A stretch of DNA of 64,000 bases from assembly GCA_032207245.1 (NCBI GenBank), contig CM063504.1:20475426-20539425 (forward strand), written 5' to 3'. Position numbers and translations under genes: made by a program. Shown here piece by piece: positions 50,200-61,889 of the stretch. Each line of letters begins with the position of its first letter. Position 1 is the first letter of the stretch. The notes under the pieces are model-generated. The model had not been told where the DNA came from. It saw only the letters and a program-made list of their open reading frames with translations, and did not search any database. Source of the stretch: Pardosa pseudoannulata. Taxonomy: Eukaryota; Arthropoda; Arachnida; Araneae; Lycosidae.

Positions 50200-51000
50200 A
50201 TACTTTGTATAAGCCAAGAATTTTTGGGGCGTTTTACAGATCTAAAGTGTGTGTGGAGGATCAATTTGTATATGGATTCATGGAACAAATGTAATACATG
50301 TGTTTTTTGGTGATGTTTTTGCTGTTGGCGACAAAAAGTCGCCAAATCGGCAAAAGTTAAAATGGTTAAAATAAAAAACAGTAAAGAAACATAAAAAGAA
50401 AGTGTGTAACAGCAAAAAGTGAATGAAATTTGCAAAATTTTTAAAATCAGAAAAGACACAAAGATTAACAAAATTTTTTAATAATTCTTATCTGTGTTAT
50501 AATCGCTCCAAAACAACACTACTTCAGTGTTAGCAGATCGGCTTCGAATAAACACAATTCTACATAAGCCAGAAGCAATCGATAATCACAATTGCCTAGG
50601 ATTATCAGAGTTGAAATTTGTTGTTAGCATCTAAGTAAAAATATTGGCCGCATGGTCTAGCTACGAAATTATCAAGCCTTGCGCTGCAGCATTAATCTAG
50701 ATAAGTTAGTGTAAAATTTGAAATTAATTAAGACAGAATGAAATTAAAATTTTAAATGTAAGTTGTTTTTCCCCGCCTATTTCAAAATGTACCAAGATAT
50801 GTTCTTTTATTTGTCTCAAAGTGCAACTGTTGCTCCATGTAACTTAATTTGGATGGTAAAAGGTTTGAGAAGCGTTGGTCTAGTGTTTTGCTTTAAAGCA
50901 ATTTGGTTGAAAAATATATTCCCCGTTTTAACTTGCCTGGTGGTATTTTCAGCTTCTTGGCAACCTTTTTTAGTGTTTTAGTAATTGTGTTTTCATTTCA
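50200..51000. other. Unassigned mobile-element relic (less AT-rich)
   Basis: The composition is visibly less AT-rich than the surroundings. A small perfect hairpin TTGGCGAC / GTCGCCAA sits at 50325-50345. A stretch 'aaaggtttgagaagcgttgg' near 50860 resembles the end of some hAT-type elements, but no matching opposite end was found. I cannot assign a family or orientation. Confidence 0.3.
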
Positions 51001-54000
51001 TCTTATATACAGGTTTTATTACGTTCGGTAAATTTTTTAAACAAAATTGCAACCTTAACTTATATGCAGATGGGCTTATATTCGAAAATATGTGGTAATT
51101 TGTTTACAAGGAACATGCATATTTTTGTTTTTATTATCTGTATTCTGTCATAATACTAAAATCTGGTGTATTCAGAATATTTTGTATAAATCACTCAAGT
51201 TATTCCTCATTATTAATTGTATAAAAATTAATCTTTTGTACAATAAGATTACTTGGGTTTCCTTTATAATGGTATGTACTATGGGACATCTCCAGTTTGA
51301 TACCATAATTTTTAATTAAATTTTGTATCTAAGGTTTTTGTGTGTGTTTTGTTAAAGTTACTTGAAACCATCTTAAGAGTAAGCATTTCTGAAGTTAAAC
51401 ATTTTTTTGCTCCTAAAGCCCTATTATTTAATAAAATAGACAATTGTATTTCAAAACTATTCCTTCCTTTGTAGGATTTTGTAACTGTACATTTTATAGC
51501 TTTTTGCTTTTAATCATGAAATATTTCTTCCAGTTTGGTATTCTAAAATGTTCTTTGTGTATCTTGCATTCTGTTGTTTGTACTATTGAAAAAGAAAGTT
51601 TTATTATTAGTGTTTAATTTTCAGTCTAAGTATATTTTCATGATGTTAATATTTTTTTCTTGCCATTTAGATGTAACAGCATTTACAGTATTAATAAAAA
51701 TTAGTATTACACAGATTCTATTTTTTTTTTTAAATATTACCTCTCCTCAAAGCATTATATTTTTTTAAACAATGTATTAATATATTCATGATTTCACTTT
51801 AAAATGAATTTATTTATCAAAATGTTTAAAAAATACGATTCTTAGCATTTGAGTTGATATTTTTGTTATTAATCATACATAGTTCTTTTTTATTTGTTGT
51901 CTTCATTACAGCATTAAATATTCTTTTTGAAATTTATTTCACTTTTAATCTGACTCTCATTAAAAAATAAAGTACATATACTGTTACCTATTAATAAAAT
52001 GTATGTATAATATTCATACAGTGCAGTTTATATCTAAATAAACTTCTTTTTGCATGAAGGACAGTACTTGTACAATTTGGGGGTGGCAATGAAGTGATTA
52101 TCAAAAGAGAATTCTAGAATTCTCATGATGTATTTTTCTTATCTATCCAAAGAATTTTTTATGAGATAAGATTGGGGCTTTATAGTAGGTAAAACTCCAC
52201 AGTCTTCAAGCAAAGTTTCATGTGGTATAGCTGTGTTATTGAGTTTGGCTTCAGTTCAATTGTAATTTTTGTAGAAATTCCCCAAAATCAAACATTGTTA
52301 TACTATTATATATCCTAATAATCCCATTAGTAAGGCAAATATATCTCATCCTTTTTAATTCCCTACAATGAGTATGATAAATTTTGTATTGTTATTATTT
52401 AGTTAAAGGCTATAATGAAATATACAATGCTACCCTTAAAATTTGAGTAGTAATGTAATTTACTCGAGAGTTTTGAAAGTAAGAGTTTATATAAGTACTT
52501 ATAAGATATTGTCTTTCAATTCAAACCATATACTTAAAGGTACAAAAATAAAATTATCATGAATGGTCTTATCAGGATTAGTTCTATAGCAGTTTGAATG
52601 ATTTAAGCTGTTTGCACTGTTAAAAAAAAAGTATGAATTAGGACACTTGGTGTGTTTTGTATACATCAATCTTGAAATTGTTTTAATCAGAGAAGTTCTG
52701 TACAATGCTTAAAAACTTGTGATTGTGCTACATCAAATTATTTTCATACAAAGAAAAAGATTTATAAAAGCCTTTAAAAATTAGCTAATGGTCTTTAGCA
52801 GGTCATCTGAGTCATTATTTCATGTTAAAATTCATATTTGACATTGACTGCAAGATGTCATAGGACTATAAACATGCACGGTAGCTGTCAGTATTATTTG
52901 TAGTAACTTAGGAGGAATGATTTCACATCAAAATGTCTACTTGAATCTACGTACTTTGTTGTGTGAGTATAGTTAATTTATATTTTCCTTTATTTTTATA
53001 CCGACACAGTAATGTGTGTGTATATACACACACACACTCTCTCTCTCTCTGTACATTATATGCATATACATACATAAATGAAAATCTTGATCTACAGCTC
53101 TAATTTTATGCCTCTCAATTTGCTGTATTAATATAGCAGGTTTGTTTAACTTTTTCTTGATTATGTAGTTAAGTAAGCTATTGAAGGATTTCAATTACAA
53201 ATATTTATTCAACTCTTAAAAATATGTAATTTATGTTTTTGATGTTATTAGGAAGATTAATTCATGTTGTAAATCTTTAAGGAGAAATATATTCATAAAA
53301 TTCTATATACATCTTAAGTTATGCACACACATTCAAACATATGTTTATACTACAATAATATGGAGAACTGTAAAAAAATTTGTTTCCAATATGAACCCTT
53401 TAGTTCATAAGCATATGCATTATAAATATGTAATTGTTTCTTCCTTTCTTATTTTTTTAAAATGGAATTAGTATTTGTTATTAAATGACTTAAACCACAA
53501 ATGATTTATCTTTTCACTTTTATGAAAGTGAACAGTATGATGTGGTTCATAGTATTGTTTAATAAATCCATTTTATGTGTAAATGGAAACAAGCCTGTTC
53601 TTACAAAAAAGGGTTTAATTTAGTTATTGGGAGCACCATATTTTTGTATTTAAACAAATTACTAAATGCTTTATTTATTAATTTTCATATGCATGAGTTA
53701 TTGATATTTTAAGAAACAAATAATTTAAAGATTAGAAAAAAATGAAGGAAAATATTTATTATTATTTTATTTATGTATTTATTGGAGATTTAAGCTTTTC
53801 CTAGAAATGATGTATTTGTTTATGTTTGAATTTCTTTTCAAATGAATTCTGTCAGACAAATATAGTAGTAAAGTAATAGAAAACATAAATTTAAGTAAAA
53901 TGTTTATGTTCTGTTACATAAAATAAATTAAAAGACAGAATTGCAATATTAGCTTCATTAAAATGAAAGTAGATAAAAGAATTTATACACTTAAAGTCTG

Positions 54001-54148
54001 GCAGCTTTACTCATAAAATACGTAGCCTTTTGCTTTTCCCCTTTTCATCTTTAAAATACTTGATATAAGTTTATATAACTTTTAATGTTATAATAGAGGA
54101 AGTATGACTTTTTATGTACTGATGCAAAATTGTACATTGTACTCATCG

Positions 54149-54149
54149 T

Positions 54150-54246
<97 letters not shown>
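54149..54246. repeat. (CA)n(TA)n microsatellite
   Basis: About ten CA units followed by about 38 TA units. The minus-strand Tyr-Ile open frames across it are artefacts. Confidence 0.95.
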
Positions 54247-54248
<2 letters not shown>

Positions 54249-55386
54249 AGGTAGATAAACATTGTGAAAGGAGTATGTCATAAAGAAAGATCATAGTAAA
54301 ATGTAGTTTTAAATGATCATATATGTGACCTGCAATAGTGACATCTCAAATAAAATTTGAAATATTAGTTTATGAAGAGCTATCAAATTACAATCATTTT
54401 AAAACAATTAACTAAAGCTATTGATTTTTTACTAAGAAATAGTTGTTGACAGATGCTCACTTTATGGCATTTATTGTAAGACCATTAAAATTAATTGCTA
54501 AACCAAGAGTTAATGTTACAAGAGAAGAAAAATATGAGTAGAATTTATCAAACAAAAAAATGTTACTGATTTCCTGACAACTATGTTATAATTTTAAGAA
54601 AGTTGGAATCATTTTACAAGCATTACCAAAAATGTTTTATCTTAAAGTTGTTAAATCAATGTCTGATTTTGAGTTTTCTGATAGTTTTATAATATTTCAA
54701 GTTACAATATAATTATGATGCATATTGCACAATTTATGAATAAGGTAAACTGCATTCATACCATAACATAAATAAGGCACAAAGAAAGTATACAGACAGC
54801 TATTTTGATCCTGAAGCAAGCAGGATCCTCAGTGCCAGATAACTAAATGGTTTGTAAAAACAGACTAAGCAAAGCAATATCAATAACTGCCTGTGATGGT
54901 GAATTTTTTTTTAATTTAAAATTGCTAAATAAATTAGAAGTAAGATAAAACCAAAACTAGTATTCATAATGAAACAAATTAATAATTAAGCGTAAAATTA
55001 TTCAAAACTAATTTAGAATTTATAATAAAATAATGTAAGCTTTCTTTCTATTTTCTTTTACAAAAGTCTCAGACATATTTCATATACATACATATATGTC
55101 TTTATTATTAGCTTAGCAAATGTATTTTAAATAGCTATGTTTTGTAATTTTTTTATTTTTATATCCATTAAAGAAAATATAGGCTAGTATTAGTAATATG
55201 GTGTTAAATAAATCGTTAAAGTAAAAAGTAGTAATTTAAAATATAAGATACCTGATTTATTACGTTAGTTTTTTTTTTAAATCATAACAGTCAACCATGT
55301 TATTTAGTTATGTCTAATTTGTTTTAAAAACTCAAATTGCGTTATGGTTAGTATTATAAGATTTTTATAAGTAAGCCCTTAAAGTA

Positions 55387-55766
55387 GTGTGGTACTGACC
55401 ATTTTGGGATTCTTTTTGTTCCATGTTAACCTATGGGGAGAAATTATTCTACTTCTGGCCATTTGTATCTAAATATTTCTTTAAATAAATTTTACCATGT
55501 AATAGAACAGGATTCTTCATGTTAGTATGTGACTAAATTTTTAAAAAGGGGAAAGAAATATACATTTAAGTTAAAATTATTTGTGAATTTTTTTTTTACA
55601 TAGTTATTCTTGAATTTAGATCCTTATACTGGAGAATTTTTCATTCTGTCAGGAAGTAAAATATGTTTAAAGATATCTTTAAATGCAAACTGCCCATAAG
55701 TAGTAGAACAATTTACCCCATAGGTTAACATGGAGGTAGAAGAATTCAATATGGATGATACTCAAA
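55387..55766. mobile_element. Inverted-repeat (foldback) element
   Basis: The left arm (about 55387-55490) contains 'ccatgttaacctatgggg' and 'attattctacttctggcc'. The right arm (about 55670-55766) contains their inverse, 'ccccataggttaacatgg' and 'agtagtagaacaattt'. Arms are roughly 95-100 bases and imperfect; about 180 bases of AT-rich DNA separate them. No coding capacity. It looks like a MITE. Target-site duplications could not be defined with confidence. Confidence 0.7.
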
Positions 55767-56722
55767 CATCTCCAAACACATTTTTCTTATTTAAATGTCA
55801 TTGAGTACAAAAAATAGAGCTAGAATTAAAATTTTGGAAAGGAAAAAAAGAAAGACTTCATTGTTTGGAAGATTAAAGTTTGAAGTAATACAAATGTAGG
55901 AATATTAGAAAAGATAATTCATGCATTTTTTATTCTCTTTCATCTAAATATAAATTAAAAAACTTTTAGAATAGATTTTCTATTTTACAGCTTGTTTATT
56001 TTCATCATTGTTATTTTAATTTTATTGTATTTTGCTCTTTATCTTAATTTTTTTAGTTCTCTATAACAGCATTAATAAAAACTCTGTTACCTCTGTTTTT
56101 ATTCAGAAATGTTATTGAACTATCTGATATTTATTTTATATCTTTGCATTGAATTTGAAAGTTATACTGTAGACTGCATGTTGTGTAATTTAAAAGATAG
56201 GAAAAACTATGTAGTTAACAATTTATTAATATCTTATGAATTAGGCTTTATAGTGTAGAATTAGTTTAATTCCTTTAAGTTTTTTAATTATAGAACATAT
56301 GAAAGATATGTATACTATTACTGTTTTTACATATATTGGATGATTTATTTTTAGTTTTAGTAAAATGATATTTAAAATATGTTCCTAGAGAAGCTGAAAA
56401 TTCACCTAGAAATTAGTTTCAATTAAATTTAAACAATCAAACTAAATTCTCATCAAACTGATTTCCTGTACTTGCTCTAACTTAAAAAAATAAAATACCA
56501 ACTTATTGTTTTACAAAGCTTTACATTTTTTAAGAAAAATATATCAGTTTAGAAATATGTAATACTTTTTCACACTTCCTATTATATTACATAACCTATG
56601 CTATAGATTTAAATTAGTGAGGCCTTAATTCTGATAAATTTTGTTGTATACTTATGTACGATTGTTCTATAATTTTGCAATTCTACTGTAATCCATCATA
56701 AATATCCTTCTAAATTAGTTAT

Positions 56723-56789
56723 GTAGGTCCTGGTTTCATTAGCCCTCATGAGCAAAACAAGTAGATGGTAGCACTCCAAATCACACCAT
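56723..56789 (+). repeat. 3' fragment of SINE family 1
   Basis: 'gtaggtcctggtttcattag', 'ccctcatgagcaaaac' and 'tagcactccaaatcac' match the 3' half of the SINE copies at 14427 and 57010. The tRNA-like head is missing. Confidence 0.75.
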
Positions 56790-57009
56790 ATTAGTTGTTA
56801 AGTAGATATTGAAATTATATATATGTGTGTGTAATCTTAACCATTATTTTGTTTTAATAAATATTATTAGCTTTGCACCAGAGTATTGTAGAATATATAT
56901 TGTAAAATCTATTGAATGACAATAACTTTTAACTGAGTTGTGTTTCATATGTCATTTAGGAAACATAGTTATATAAAAATGAAATGGTTTTCTATATGAA
57001 TGTTTCTTG

Positions 57010-57183
57010 GTTCGGTTTGGAGCGCTACGATCTACTGTTTTTGCACACGAGGGCTAATGAGACCGGGACCTACAGTTTAAAGCCGATTCCGAACGGCTAC
57101 AAACATCCATGCCAGCAGCGGGATTTGAACCCACGAACTCCGGTTCCGAAGAGCAGCACTCTACCATTCGGCCATCGTTCGGC
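57010..57183 (-). repeat. tRNA-derived SINE, family 1, young copy with 13-bp target-site duplication
   Basis: Read on the minus strand from 57183, 'gatggccgaatggtagagtg' contains box A and 'gtgggttcaaatcccgc' contains box B of a tRNA-like head. The body continues 'gctgctggcatggatg', 'ggtcccggtctcattagccc' and 'cagtagatcgtagcgctcc', and ends in CAAACCGAA. TGAATGTTTCTTG occurs exactly at 56997-57009 and again at 57184-57196. The perfect duplication and high GC content show a recent insertion. The open frame at 56984-57235 is a by-product. Confidence 0.93.
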
Positions 57184-57723
57184 TGAATGTTTCTTGATTT
57201 TTTCTGTAATTATATCTATTAAACTAATACATTGATATGGAGAATTATTGAATATACCTGACCAATTAAACATTCATTCCTAACTTAAATATTCTAGTGA
57301 CTTGAGTTAGCTGGCAGTGGAATATAGTCTTACTGCACATACATTGTACATAATGTCTTGGTTTCCTGTAGTATTACATATCTTATATTTTTTACTTAAA
57401 GGATTCAAAATACCATCTTCACTTTTTGTACTCATGGATACCATGAAACTTAAGTTATCCTGATAAAATTATAAAGTATTTAATAAGTTTGATTTTTATA
57501 ATATGGGATGTTTAATTTTTATATATGAAGAAACAACATGACAATGGTTTGTGTTACCAGCAATAATAAATAGTTCATATTAATTTGTACATTTCTCTAC
57601 AGTGATGTTAGTAATGTGTTATATTTGTTAATACTGAAGAAAAAGAAGGTACAGAGTTAATAAATCATGCTTTAATTAAAATGTTTCATTAAATTTGTTT
57701 TTAACTTTTTTTCTCTTTATTAG

Positions 57724-57998
57724 GTATATTTAAAGTATGCAAGACTTGCAAGAAACGCTTTACTTCTCAGTCAACCTTAACAAAGCATAGAATTTGGCAT
57801 CATAAATCTGAATTACCATATTTAAAATATAACTGTTTTATGTGCCCTTATGGAACAAATGATTTAAGTAGTTATAAGAAGCATGGTGCTGTACATGACT
57901 TATCTCGAACTTATATTTGTGAAAAATGTGGAAATAGGTTTAAAGCATTAAATAGTTTAAGTAGCCATATACTCATTCATAATGGAGAGCAATTGTAA
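57724..57998 (+). CDS. Alternative terminal zinc-finger exon 15
   Basis: The acceptor TTCTCTTTATTAG (AG at 57722-57723) is followed by the split codon and 90 codons, then TAA at 57996-57998. Fingers are C5-H25 (CKTCKKRFTSQSTLTKHRIWH), C37-H57 (CFMCPYGTNDLSSYKKH) and C65-H85 (CEKCGNRFKALNSLSSH). Finger 2 has Tyr in place of the usual Phe before the helix end. The finger 2-3 linker is VHDLSRTYIC without RPF. Helices are S-Q-S-T-L-T-K (finger 1) and A-L-N-S-L-S-S (finger 3). It has no start codon near its 5' end and is missed by simple open-frame searches. Candidate AATAAA at 58093-58098. Confidence 0.94.
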
Positions 57999-58181
57999 AG
58001 TTTAATTTTACAATTATTTTATTTAGAGCTCTATATTTTATATATATTCAGAAGTTTTAGTGAGTTAATATAGGCAATGATATACTGTACTTAATAAACA
58101 TTAACATATAATCTATCTTAATTATAATTTAATTTTTGATTACATCAAATTTATTTTTCTTTTCTCTGTTTGATCTAAATA
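57999..58181. other. Short spacer between exon 15 and a mariner
   Basis: AT-rich 3' flank of exon 15. The mariner inserted at the TA at 58180-58181, only about 180 bases after the stop and 80 bases beyond the candidate polyadenylation signal. Confidence 0.6.
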
Positions 58182-59466
58182 TTGGGTTGTTCGGAAAGTC
58201 ATTTCGTTTTTTTGGGGGAACATGAAAGACAGTTTTCGTATAATGAATAAATATTTTATTAAATTATATATTGGCCATTCTGGTCCAACACCTTTTGCCA
58301 TCTTTCTGGTAGTAGCATAATTCCACGCTCATAAAATTTTTGGTCTTTGCTGGCAAAAAACTGATCGAGGTGGTTTTTGACCTCCTCATTTGAGGTGCAG
58401 GTTTTACCGTCTAAAAATTTTTGGAATGACCGAAACAAATAATAATCCGATGGTGCCTGGTCTGGAGAATTTGGTGGGTGTGGTATTGTATCCCATTTAA
58501 GCTGTAAAACTTTTGGTAAGTGACCAAACTTGTGTGAGGTTTCGTGTTGTCTTGGTGAAACAGTACACCTTTCCTGTTGATTAGTTCTGACCTTTTCTGT
58601 TGAAGTTCATTATTCATTTTGTCCAGCTGATGACAGTAGACTTCCGAATTAATCGTTGTGTTATCCGGTAAAAGCTTAAAAACAACGATTCCTTTAAAAT
58701 CCCACCAAACAGACAGCATCACCTTTTTTTGGTGAATATCGACTTTGGAAATGGTTTGAGCCGGTCCATCTTTTTTACTCCATGACCTCTTGCATTTGAC
58801 GTTGTTGTATATAACCCATTTTTTGTCCCCAGTGATGATGTGCTTCAAAAACGGATCATTTTCGTGACGTTTGAGAAGCGAATCGCAGACGTCAATGCGG
58901 CGACACAGATTTCTCTCTGTGAGAATATAGGGAACCCATACATCGAGCTTCGAGGATAATACCAGGCATTTCAAGTGGTCATAAACTGTTGAATTTGATA
59001 AATTTAACCTCAATCCAATCTCACGTGTTGTTATTCGCAGGTTCGCATCAACTAATGCCTTTATCGCGTCTTTATCAGCTTCCACCGGACTTCCCGAACA
59101 TGGTGCAGCTTCGACATCAAAATTGCCGGATCGAAATTTAGCGAACCAGTTCTGGCACTGGCGTACTGTCAACACACCTTTTCCATACACATCGGTCAAT
59201 TTCTTTCTGTCTTGAACAGCATTTTTACCATTTCTGTAGTAAAGCAGTAAGATATGTCAATAATGCTGCTTATCGCTCTCCATATTTAAGAGGGTACCAA
59301 CCAAAAACTACTGCGTAGAATTAATTGGAATTTTTCACACACAAGCCTTGCTATATGAGCTATCAAAGCATATAAAAATTATACGGCTTAAATGTGAAGT
59401 TGGGTGAAAAAAAATACAATTAAATCCTCTGAGGGAAAAAACGAAATTACTTTCCGAACAACTCAA
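58182..59466 (-). mobile_element. Mariner transposon, nearly full length
   Basis: The element is 1285 bp, bounded by TA at 58180-58181 and 59467-59468. The left end TTGGGTTGTTCGGAAAGT and the inverse of the right end TTGAGTTGTTCGGAAAGT agree at 29 of about 31 bases up to the TTTTTT run. The single gene is on the minus strand. The region is conspicuously less AT-rich than the host DNA, which fits a recent horizontal or lineage-specific amplification of mariner elements. It is dead as an autonomous element because its transposase is broken. Confidence 0.95.
58259..59283 (-). pseudogene. Mariner transposase pseudogene (one stop, one frameshift)
   Basis: The frame starts at ATG 59283-59281 (MESDKQHY), but codon 9 is TGA at 59259-59257. 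Beyond it, 59256 to about 58530 is open: helix-turn-helix LTVRQCQNWFAKFRSG and TTREIGLRLNLSNSTV, the linker region, the first catalytic Asp in IITGDKKWVIYNN, WWDFKGIV, and the second Asp in FHQDNTKPHT. About 16 residues later a one-base deletion shifts the frame. The third Asp (SPDQAPSDYYLF) and the C-terminus (LPERWQKVLDQNG) are readable in the next frame to the stop at 58261-58259. Total length corresponds to about 341 residues, normal for mariner. Only two lesions separate it from an intact gene. Confidence 0.94.
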
Positions 59467-60286
59467 TATGTCTGCTGATTCTGTTATAAAATTTTAGTTT
59501 TTAATTATATTATTGAATTATTTTAAATTTTCCTTTTAATACTAAATAATTGATGATAAATAAATGCATTCTTTGTTAAAAAAAATTAAATAAGTAAAAG
59601 TGTATTTATCTTAAAACCAATTTATAAAATTTATTTTTGCAGTTTGCATTTTTTTAAAAGGCATAATTTTTCATGCTTTAAAGCTGTTAACATTTTTCAA
59701 ATATATGTATTTATTAAAAATAATTCAATTTTTTAATCTTAAAATCCTAGTTCTTGAATTCCACTTTCATTCTGGAAATTTCAGTTGGGAAATAAATGTT
59801 ATATTGCTCTGATTAACAATAGTATTTAATACGGTATTTATTTAAAGAATTGTATAAATGCATTCTTGAAAACTGAAGCCTGAACTAAATGTAAAAGGAA
59901 TCTACAAATATTTGATGAAGAGGATTTTTTTTATTCAATATGCCTTTGTTTCTGCTATCAAATGAATGTTTGACAACTTTAAATGAAAAAGAATGATATT
60001 TAAATTACCATTTTTCATTTGTATAACATTAAATTTAACTCTTACTTTAAATAGTTAAGTTTCATCAAAATATCTTAGATTCAAGAAAGCAAAAATAATG
60101 CATAAAATTTATTTTCAAAGCAGTATAAGATGGATATATTAATTACTCAAAGCAAAATTTTTATTAGATTTTTTTTGAAAATATTATAATATTCACATTT
60201 TAAAAAAATTTACTTGTATACTTAAATTTGTTTTCCTCTTTAAAAAGAAAAGTTATTATATTTGTCAGTTTCTTCTGTATTTGATT

Positions 60287-60358
<72 letters not shown>

Positions 60359-61656
60359 ACTATTTTATCTTGAAAATTCATTTCATTTTTCTAATACATG
60401 GTTACATCATATAAGTTTTTAAATAATATCATTTAAATAATCAAGTTTTTTTTTTTAATTTGAAGATTAATTAGTTTCAATGCAAATTTTTTCTCAACCT
60501 TTCAATGTAGATAAATATCTAAATATTTGATATAAATGACTAGATGGAAGGTTTAATTTTAGGGTTTAAAGAAGCAATGCAAAAAAAATGAAACTATTGA
60601 TTATCATGCTGTAGTTATTAGTTAACTGGTTTTTCCCCTCTTTCAATTACAAATAAAATCCTGCAAGATTAGTTTTGTTGCAAAAACATCCAATAATAGC
60701 AAAATAAAGTTTAGTTTTTTTTATTATTATTTATTTAAAAAACATTTATTGTCATTCTAGCAAGTATAATGTAAATGTTGTCTTATATACCTACTTATCA
60801 AATGTTTGTCAAGTTTAAATTTTTGATGAATTAACTCTTTCTAAGATTTATTTTAAGAATTATTTTTTTTTAAGTATATTGACCTAGATTTAGAAATGAT
60901 CATATAATTATTATATTAATGATCATATAATTTATGTATTAGCTTTCATTTAAAATCTAACAGTCAGAAATACTGAAATTGTATTAAATGATGTATATAT
61001 TTTTTAAGTGTAATGCAAAAGAACAAAATGCTTAAGGGTAAAAAGTATTACAATGTGGTGACAGAACTGGGAAATCAGAAACATTGTGTAAATATAAAAA
61101 AAATCTGAAAAACTAATGAAAATAAGCTAAAATAAATGGAAATAGTACTTGGCAGGATATGAATATGAGTGTGATAGATGTTTTTGTAGTAAGAATAATT
61201 CCCTACCAAAGTGAACCAATGTAAAACTGCGATACTGGGTGACATTCACCACTATGAAAGGGTAAATGCATTTGAAAGCAGTTTGTGAAATTAGTTTAGT
61301 TTGGCATGTTCATAGCTCATATTTTACCTATTACCTACATAATTTGAAGGAGATTCTTTTAAGTTCTTACATTTTAAGATAACATATTATAAAGATGATA
61401 AAATAAATAAGATTTTATCAGTCAAGTGCCTTTTATATTTTGATTTAATTATGCTTGGAATGAATAAAGCTTTCCACCCTCTTGTAAAATTTTAAGAATT
61501 TATGACAGATTTCTAGAAATTTTATTTCTATCTGAAAACAAAATTGACCACCAGTCTATTCATGAAAGCTTTTTTCTTTCTTGTATGCATTCATCTATCC
61601 TTTCAATATTTCCATATGTTTTCATATTATCATTTTGAAAGTTACATAAATTTAAG
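59467..61656. other. Spacer before the short exon at 61.66 kb
   Basis: AT-rich with a (TA)n run at 60289-60357 and a local direct repeat of 'aatgatcatataatt' at about 60896-60932. No gene. No finger 1 remnant (WHHK region or CxxC) is visible in the 600 bases before 61657, only a pyrimidine-rich tract around 61570-61620. Confidence 0.6.
60289..60357. repeat. (TA)n microsatellite
   Basis: About 34 TA units, no function visible. Confidence 0.95.
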
Positions 61657-61889
61657 AAATCTTAAATTGTAAAGATTGTGCTTATGCTACAAATGAGCTG
61701 ACAAATTTCAGAAATCATGCTAATGTTCACGATCCTTCTCGTTTATTTTCATGTGATATTTGTGGTAACAGATTCAGAGCTCTAAATAGCTTGAATAATC
61801 ATATATTGATTCATAATGGGGAGAAAATACATAATTTTCGAGTTATAAATGAGGAATATCGATTTGAGATAAATCATCCTCTTATTTAA
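61657..61889 (+). CDS. Short zinc-finger exon 16 with only fingers 2 and 3
   Basis: An open frame runs from 61656 to a TAA at 61887-61889. It encodes ILNC, then finger 2 (CKDCAYATNELTNFRNH...VH), finger 3 (CDICGNRFRALNSLNNHILIH) and a 23-residue tail. Finger 1 is absent. AG at 61655-61656 would give the same phase (AA, then full codons) and is preceded at some distance by pyrimidine-rich DNA, so a working two-finger exon is possible. Alternatively it is a 5'-truncated relic that keeps its frame. Like exon 4 it has Ala where others have Pro after the second Cys of finger 2. The intact frame over 76 codons, including a long tail, argues against great age as a pseudogene. Confidence 0.65.

Larger units (their letters stand above)
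49279..57723. other. 8.4 kb exon-free interval
   Basis: I see no zinc-finger exon or remnant on either strand. Contents are a perfect hairpin at 49768-49823, a less AT-rich relic at about 50200-51000 with a small hairpin at 50325-50345, microsatellites at about 53017-53051 and 54149-54246, an inverted-repeat element at 55387-55766, and SINE pieces at 56723-56789 and 57010-57183. Open frames in this interval (for example 50184-50471 minus, 50763-50981, 51092-51319, 52499-52705 minus) have no recognisable domains. Confidence 0.6.

Noticed and set aside
50855..50885. Possible hAT transposon end
   Set aside because: It resembles hAT termini (TTTGAGAAGCGTTGG), but no inverted counterpart or 8-bp duplication was found.
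57110..57183. Possible functional tRNA gene on the minus strand
   Set aside because: Box A and box B are present, but the downstream body, A-rich end and 13-bp duplication show a SINE. The diverged copies elsewhere confirm this.
56984..57235. 83-residue open frame with an apparently varied composition
   Set aside because: It is the complement of a tRNA-derived SINE and its target-site duplications.
58411..59199. 262-residue minus-strand frame taken as a complete transposase
   Set aside because: The real start is at 59283 before an in-frame TGA. The last 30 or so residues are read in the wrong frame after a one-base deletion.
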